Program-made: the position numbers and the translations under genes
Notes under the pieces: generated by a model
The model's database searches: none
Seen by the model: the letters and a program-made list of their open reading frames with translations, nothing else
What the model was told of the DNA's origin: nothing
In this document: positions 6,419 to 8,053 of the stretch, piece by piece
Layout: each line of letters opens with the position of its first letter
Numbering within the stretch: position 1 is the first letter of the stretch
NCBI GenBank assembly: GCA_031283505.1
Contig: JAITBO010000348.1
Location: 1 to 8,053 of the forward strand
Direction: 5' to 3'
DNA length: 8,053 nt
Source: Treponema sp.
GTDB taxonomy: Bacteria; Spirochaetota; Spirochaetia; Treponematales; Breznakiellaceae

Positions 6419-6443
6419 GCGCTACGCGCAGTAGACAGGATTT

Positions 6444-7200
6444 ATGGAAAAGTATCTGTTGTATATATTGTTAATAGCCGCTCTTGCAAACGCAAACGCG
6501 CAAAGCCGCGCGCCCAATGACGGGCAGGCAGCCTACTATAAACAAACAGGCGTGGTAAGGAACGGCGCAAGAACCGCAGGGGACAATACAGGGCAGTTTA
6601 TCTCTTTATACCTTTGCGGGATGTTATGATTCAAACAATCAGAGGCATGAAGTCGGCAACGGCTTTCTCGCCTATAAAGGACTGCAAAACGATATGCACG
6701 CCTATAACGGAAGAAGTTATTGGGGAGAAAACACCGCTTACTATTTTTCCGCCGATTTCAACCGTTTGAATATATACGCGCCGGACGGACTTATTTACGT
6801 GTATGAAAAAGCAAGCGCCCCCGCGGGCGTGGCAACATCCGCGAAAATCTACGTGAAACCGGTTGAACCCCGGCGGGAAGAAAACGCGGTCATCGCCGGC
6901 CCCGATCCAATATATACGGATAGATCGGATAACCGGCAAATTATACCCCCGCCGCCCCCATCCCCGCCCGACCATACTGCGGAATTGCGGAGGATGCAGG
7001 AACGCTATACCCGGTTGAAGCAGCTCAAAGCGCGGGAAGAACAGCGGCTCGAAGATACGTATCGGCCCGTCATTGACAGCGGCATTGCGAAAGGTTATTT
7101 TGACAACCGGAACAGTATCCGCGAAACAATACGTTTATATGAACGCCAAATGTCGGACATACAGCGGGAAGCGCGGAACGTGGGCGGAAGCGTGTATTAA
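6444..7200 (+). pseudogene. Exported protein of unknown family, interrupted by a frameshift (paralog of the next gene)
   Basis: The N-terminal piece (6444-6629) starts MEKYLLYILLIAALANANAQ, a signal peptide with a likely cleavage after ANA. Its frame runs through YYKQTGV to GQFISLY and then hits TGA at 6627. The continuation is in the +1 frame: TFAGCYDSNN, NGFLAYKG, YYFSADFNRLNIYA, GLIYVYEK, a proline-rich linker (PPPPPSPPD) and a charged Arg/Glu/Gln coiled-coil-like tail to TAA 7198-7200. The same order, CYESDD then FSKDYKVLNI then VFVY then a Pro-rich stretch, occurs in the intact neighbour. That supports one original gene of about 250 residues with a one-base indel, probably within 6597-6609. 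ATG 6444 follows CAGGA closely. The 3' piece could in theory start at ATG 6694 but would lack a signal peptide. Function is unknown; the product would sit in the periplasm or outside. Confidence 0.6.
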
Positions 7201-7221
7201 GTTTTAATTAAGGAGCAAGAG

Positions 7222-7788
7222 ATGAAAAAGACGGCAATGGTAATCGGTTTGATAGTATTGGCGGTGTCGGGCGTGTACGCGCAGGTAAGCGTTGCGGGAC
7301 AGACAGTACGTTACAAGTATGTTGCAACGATTACCAAAGAGACCGGTGTAAGAAGTAATAACCGGAATTTTAGTGATTGGTGGAGTGCTGATTCTATAAT
7401 GTATATTACATTTACCAGCAATTCATGTTATGAATCAGATGATAAAGGAATAGCAAAAGGGCAAAGAAAAGGAAGACTTTTTAAAGACTCTTCAGACTAT
7501 GGCATAGGTATGATGGATGAGCATTATAGCGGAACATATAGATATCAAAGAGAACAAAATAACCTTTTTACTTTTATGGAAGAGGTAACAATAGAAATAA
7601 ATTCGATGACTATTGTTAATCCATTTCCCCAACGAAGCCAAGAAAAAGAAAAACGATACATAAATTTCTCAAAAGATTACAAAGTATTAAACATTGACAG
7701 AGGTGCAACTGTTTTTGTATACAATCGGGAAGATCCAAAACCACCAGAAGCGCCAAAACCGCAGCCGCCTGTTCAATTATGGGAGTAA
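7222..7788 (+). CDS. Small secreted protein of unknown function with Pro-rich tail and C-terminal QLW motif
   Basis: This 188-residue protein has a clear signal peptide (MKKTAMVIGLIVLAVSGVYA, cleavage after residue 20). The mature part is beta-rich and aromatic: YKYVATITKETGVRS, MYITFTSNSCYESDD (60-74), GTYRYQ, FTFMEEVTIEI, YINFSKDYKVLNI (146-158) and TVFVYN. A Pro-rich stretch (172-184) and QLWE end it. It has a single cysteine (69) outside the signal. I recognise no named domain; alternating hydrophobic strands suggest a small lipocalin-like or beta-sandwich fold. Start choice is firm: AAGGAG (7210-7215) stands six bases before ATG. The gene begins 21 bases after the frameshifted paralog, so the two probably share the promoter at 6373. 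Base composition is uneven: the signal-peptide segment matches the neighbours, while about 7320-7740 is clearly A/T-rich. Confidence 0.75.
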   Translation: MKKTAMVIGLIVLAVSGVYAQVSVAGQTVRYKYVATITKETGVRSNNRNFSDWWSADSIMYITFTSNSCYESDDKGIAKGQRKGRLFKDSSDYGIGMMDEHYSGTYRYQREQNNLFTFMEEVTIEINSMTIVNPFPQRSQEKEKRYINFSKDYKVLNIDRGATVFVYNREDPKPPEAPKPQPPVQLWE

Positions 7789-7790
7789 CC

Positions 7791-7838
7791 GAGGGAGGCG
7801 GTTCTCAAGGACCACAAGCGCCCGACCAGTTATGGTAG
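7791..7838 (+). pseudogene. Vestigial C-terminal tail of another family member
   Basis: Immediately after the stop of the secreted protein, in a different frame, the DNA reads EGGGSQGPQAPDQLW then TAG (7836-7838). This echoes the end of the intact gene (PKPQPPVQLWE then stop). The DNA is also similar: both have a CAGCCGCC/CAAGCGCCC-type stretch, then CAATTATGG or CAGTTATGG, then GTAAC or GGTAAC. No longer coding stretch precedes it in that frame, so it looks like the leftover 3' end of a lost tandem copy. Confidence 0.4.
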
Positions 7839-7883
7839 GGGTAACAGGCCAGGAATTTGCTAAATTATTCACTTCTTTTTAGC

Positions 7884-7906
7884 CTTTCGGAACACTCCCC
7901 CGAAAG
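7884..7906. repeat. Hairpin CTTTCGG / CCGAAAG
   Basis: CTTTCGG (7884-7890) and CCGAAAG (7900-7906) form a perfect 7-bp stem around a 9-base loop, about 95 bases after the secreted-protein stop. No T run follows on the plus strand, and only CTAAAAAG on the minus strand, so it is a weak terminator at best. It may stabilise the 3' end of the upstream message. Confidence 0.35.
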
Positions 7907-7931
7907 AATGACAAAAAAATAGTGTGGAAGG

Positions 7932-7962
7932 AAAAAACTGCGCATAACAGGACTGTTTACGC
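7932..7962 (-). terminator. Terminator-like hairpin for minus-strand transcription, diverged copy of 6305-6342
   Basis: Read on the minus strand, GCGTAAACAG and CTGTTATGCGC pair (about nine pairs, one bulge, one G-T) and are followed by AG and six Ts (A run 7932-7937 on the plus strand). The segment 7926-7962 aligns with 6305-6342 at 30 of 37 positions with one gap. It would stop transcription entering from the right edge, where a minus-strand gene may lie beyond the window. Confidence 0.45.
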
Positions 7963-8053
7963 TTCGCCGCAGTAGCGGCTCGGGGTTTCGTTCGCCTAGG
8001 TCATTCCGCTACGCTCCATTCCCACGGCTCACTACACCCACAGTTTGCCAGCC
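7963..8053. other. GC-rich end of window without a recognisable gene
   Basis: The last 91 bases contain a short GCCGC-AGTA-GCGGC hairpin (7966-7979) and GC-rich sequence with short open stretches in several frames, but nothing I can assign. It has the feel of a dispersed intergenic repeat or the 3' flank of a gene beyond the edge. Confidence 0.3.

Noticed and set aside
6612..6627. prfB-like programmed +1 frameshift at CTTT
   Set aside because: There is no stop codon in the A site and no upstream Shine-Dalgarno-like stimulator, and comparison with the paralog places the frame change before this point.
7832..7882. 16-codon frame MVGVTGQEFAKLF...
   Set aside because: Too short, with no ribosome site, and it overlaps the vestigial tail; no support beyond being open.

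Overview
The window looks like a chromosomal segment of a spirochaete, most likely a termite-gut-type Treponema. The grounds are a small DUF4398-like lipoprotein with a relaxed spirochaetal lipobox, a CHASE2/cyclase-type membrane protein, a LacI-family regulator, moderately GC-rich coding DNA and IS30 debris. This assignment is inference from gene style; nothing in the window (such as an rRNA gene) fixes the taxon.

Left part (1-2221). The window opens inside the 3' end of an ArsR-type regulator with a C-terminal sensor-like domain. A 233-bp gap with a hairpin follows, then a QueG-like double [4Fe-4S] protein (669-1619). That gene converges on a minus-strand lipoprotein gene (1634-2221).

Middle (2222-5842). 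A 135-bp divergent spacer carries a 17-bp palindrome on the lipoprotein side and an 11-bp-period direct repeat on the other. It leads to a 793-residue CHASE2 membrane protein whose C-terminal nucleotidyl-cyclase-like domain appears to lack key catalytic residues. A LacI-family repressor (4802-5842) follows in the same direction. No sugar transporter or catabolic gene accompanies it.

Right part (5843-8053). This is accessory, scarred DNA. A C-terminal scrap of an IS30-family transposase abuts the C-terminal part of a PhnB/VOC-fold protein. The tail of that VOC fragment carries a 59-bp inverted-repeat insert flanked by a 4-bp direct repeat. A bidirectional terminator and a near-consensus sigma70-type promoter with an overlapping palindrome follow. 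They precede two small exported proteins that I read as tandem paralogs. The first (6444-7200) is broken by a frameshift; the second (7222-7788) is intact, with a mosaic base composition and a C-terminal Gln-Leu-Trp motif. That motif recurs in a vestigial coding tail just downstream (7791-7838). A diverged copy of the terminator repeat closes the cluster, and the last 90 bases hold no recognisable gene.

I see no defence system, CRISPR array, tRNA or rRNA. The most unusual content is the 5843-7962 block: the small palindromic insert, the family of tandem secreted proteins with a shared C-terminal motif, and the duplicated terminator repeats framing it. The degenerate cyclase and the atypical QueG-like active site are also worth a look.
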